Below are positions 63,124 to 64,000 of a stretch of 64,000 bases of DNA, in pieces (position 1 is the first letter of the stretch; each line of letters begins with the position of its first letter). The notes under the pieces are model-generated. The model was not told the origin of the DNA and ran no database searches. It was given only the letters and a program-made list of their open reading frames with translations. Origin of the DNA: Aquirhabdus sp. (GTDB lineage: Bacteria > Pseudomonadota > Gammaproteobacteria > Pseudomonadales > Moraxellaceae); assembly GCA_030149815.1 (NCBI GenBank), contig JASLHI010000051.1, positions 1-64,000 on the forward strand, given 5' to 3'. Made by a program: the position numbers and the translations under genes.

Positions 63124-63819
63124 TCAATCGCGCTGTCTGGCACGTTCTTGTGCCGTCAGGGATTTGATAAAAGCTGGACGTTCAAATAAACGCTGACAGT
63201 ATGTTAACAGAGGTTTTGCTAAATTGGAGGGTAAGTGGATGTCCATTTGTGGTAAACGCCACAAGACGGGAGCAAGTAGACAATCACACAGACCAAACGA
63301 ATCACTCAAGAAGTACGGCTGATGACCAAAAAGCGGCGATAAGCTGATGAGAGAATCAGTGAGGGCTTTGCGGGCTTGCGCAGCTTTTTTGATATCCAGT
63401 GTTGTTGGATCTGTCAGGAGAATATCTGCTGCGGCTAACCAGTCGCGTTCGATGCGCCATGCATATTGTTTGACCAATGCACGTGCCGCTGGTGCATCAG
63501 GGTGTAGACGAGTTTGTCGGTAACGATCATCAAGGTATTCTAAAATGATACGACTTTCAAATAGTCGTAATTCGCGCTCAACTAAAGTGGGCAGCGTGTT
63601 GTAAGGATTCAGTGCAGCTAAGTCTTCAGGTCGGTCATCTGGATCGACCAATATGAGCGTGTATTCGATCTCTTTTTCCGCCAATGCTAAGCGAACGCGG
63701 TGACTATGATGTGCATCTGGATGTGCGTATAGAAACAAGCCGTTTTGTAGCGGTAAATTGGCTGCTGAAGATGTCGGCGCGGTGCGAGGCGAAGCTTTAG
63801 ACGTAGAAGCTGAAGACAT
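63124..63819 (-). CDS. sspA: Stringent starvation protein A
   Basis: GST-fold protein that binds RNA polymerase and alters promoter choice under starvation and acid stress. The thioredoxin-like N-terminus (FLYAHPDAHHSHRVRLALAEK), the NPYNTLPTLVERELRLFES strand-helix and a C-terminal helical domain are visible. About 25 extra Ser/Thr/Ala-rich residues precede the GST fold. SspA family members lack the GST catalytic residue. Upstream on the same strand is petC. Confidence 0.94.
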   Translation of the reverse strand: MSSASTSKASPRTAPTSSAANLPLQNGLFLYAHPDAHHSHRVRLALAEKEIEYTLILVDPDDRPEDLAALNPYNTLPTLVERELRLFESRIILEYLDDRYRQTRLHPDAPAARALVKQYAWRIERDWLAAADILLTDPTTLDIKKAAQARKALTDSLISLSPLFGHQPYFLSDSFGLCDCLLAPVLWRLPQMDIHLPSNLAKPLLTYCQRLFERPAFIKSLTAQERARQRD

Positions 63820-63929
63820 GAATACATCGTATTTTTAATCGATCTAAAAGTATAAAGCAGTTTGGATCAATTAGGCGTGATTTTAATGCCTCATTTATTA
63901 ACAATACTGTTTTAGCGGAACGAATTCAC

Positions 63930-64000
63930 TTATTCCACATCTTTCCAATATTCTTTGTAAAGTAGGTACACAGGAATAAGAAAGATCAATAAAAATAGAA
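63930..64000 (-). CDS. petC: Ubiquinol-cytochrome c reductase cytochrome c1 (PetC), 3' end only
   Basis: The last 22 or so codons of a gene that continues beyond the window. The translation LFLLIFLIPVYLLYKEYWKD ending in VE is the C-terminal membrane anchor of cytochrome c1, whose usual ending is YLLKKEYWKDVH. The petC-sspA-sspB order is standard in Pseudomonas and Acinetobacter. Most of the protein, including the haem-binding CxxCH, lies outside. The gap to sspA (63820-63929) shows no gene. Confidence 0.85.
   Translation of the reverse strand, partial: LFLLIFLIPVYLLYKEYWKDVE

Noticed and set aside
1..64000. CRISPR array, tRNA, rRNA, prophage or insertion sequence
   Set aside because: No regularly spaced direct repeats, no transposase or integrase frames, and no tRNA- or rRNA-like segments were recognised by eye; a tRNAscan or Infernal run would be decisive.

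Overview
The window reads as a chromosomal segment of a gammaproteobacterium of the family Moraxellaceae, close to Acinetobacter. This is inferred from gene content and protein resemblance, not from a database search. The pointers are a fused nuoCD in a complete nuo operon, an AlmA-like long-chain alkane monooxygenase, an AdeIJK/AcrAB-like pump, the cydP/cydAB/cydX/ybgE set, a ParD-like/RelE-type toxin-antitoxin pair, and the petC-sspA-sspB order. No rRNA, tRNA, CRISPR array, insertion sequence or prophage was recognised.

Layout. 1-15 kb: NADH dehydrogenase I operon nuoB (5' end outside the window) to nuoN, closed by a terminator. 15-20 kb: a FinR-like LysR regulator divergent from a ferredoxin-NADP reductase, then a Met/His-rich DUF2946-like protein and a TonB-dependent receptor that may form a metal (copper?) module. 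20-25 kb: an unknown protein, a PACE efflux protein, a BaiN-like flavoprotein, a PLP enzyme and an acyl-CoA ligase. 25.4-28.2 kb: an accessory island holding a zinc-ribbon membrane protein, a toxin-antitoxin pair, a second copy of the ligase 3' end, palindromic repeats, and a two-gene unit (small membrane protein plus 349-residue protein) sharing an S-T-x-[IV]-Q-A-G-x-D-V motif. 28-38 kb: valS, an SDR and a tripartite RND pump. 38-46 kb: a membrane protein of the 'site-specific recombinase' family, ispB divergent from rplU-rpmA, almA and an OlsB-like acyltransferase. 46-52 kb: ompW and a cytochrome bd operon (cydP-cydA-cydB-cydX-ybgE) facing a divergent sigma-54 activator. 52-64 kb: lolA between two copies of a repeat, an SDR, paeA-like, rhlE, an orphan CcdA-like antitoxin, serS, cysG, a DUF937-OmpA protein, sspB, sspA and the 3' end of petC.

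How it fits together. Much of the window is respiratory-chain machinery: complex I, cytochrome bd, the end of the bc1 complex, and ispB for the ubiquinone tail. Envelope functions come next (RND pump, TonB receptor, LolA, OmpW, OmpA-like protein, PACE). The parts most worth following up are the QAGxDV gene pair, the gene-end duplication around the toxin-antitoxin cargo, and the candidate sigma-54 control of cytochrome bd through a Cys/His-rich PAS sensor. Several genes too short for routine calling were found by reading the sequence: cydX, cydP from an internal start, the petC tail, and the upstream extension of nuoB.
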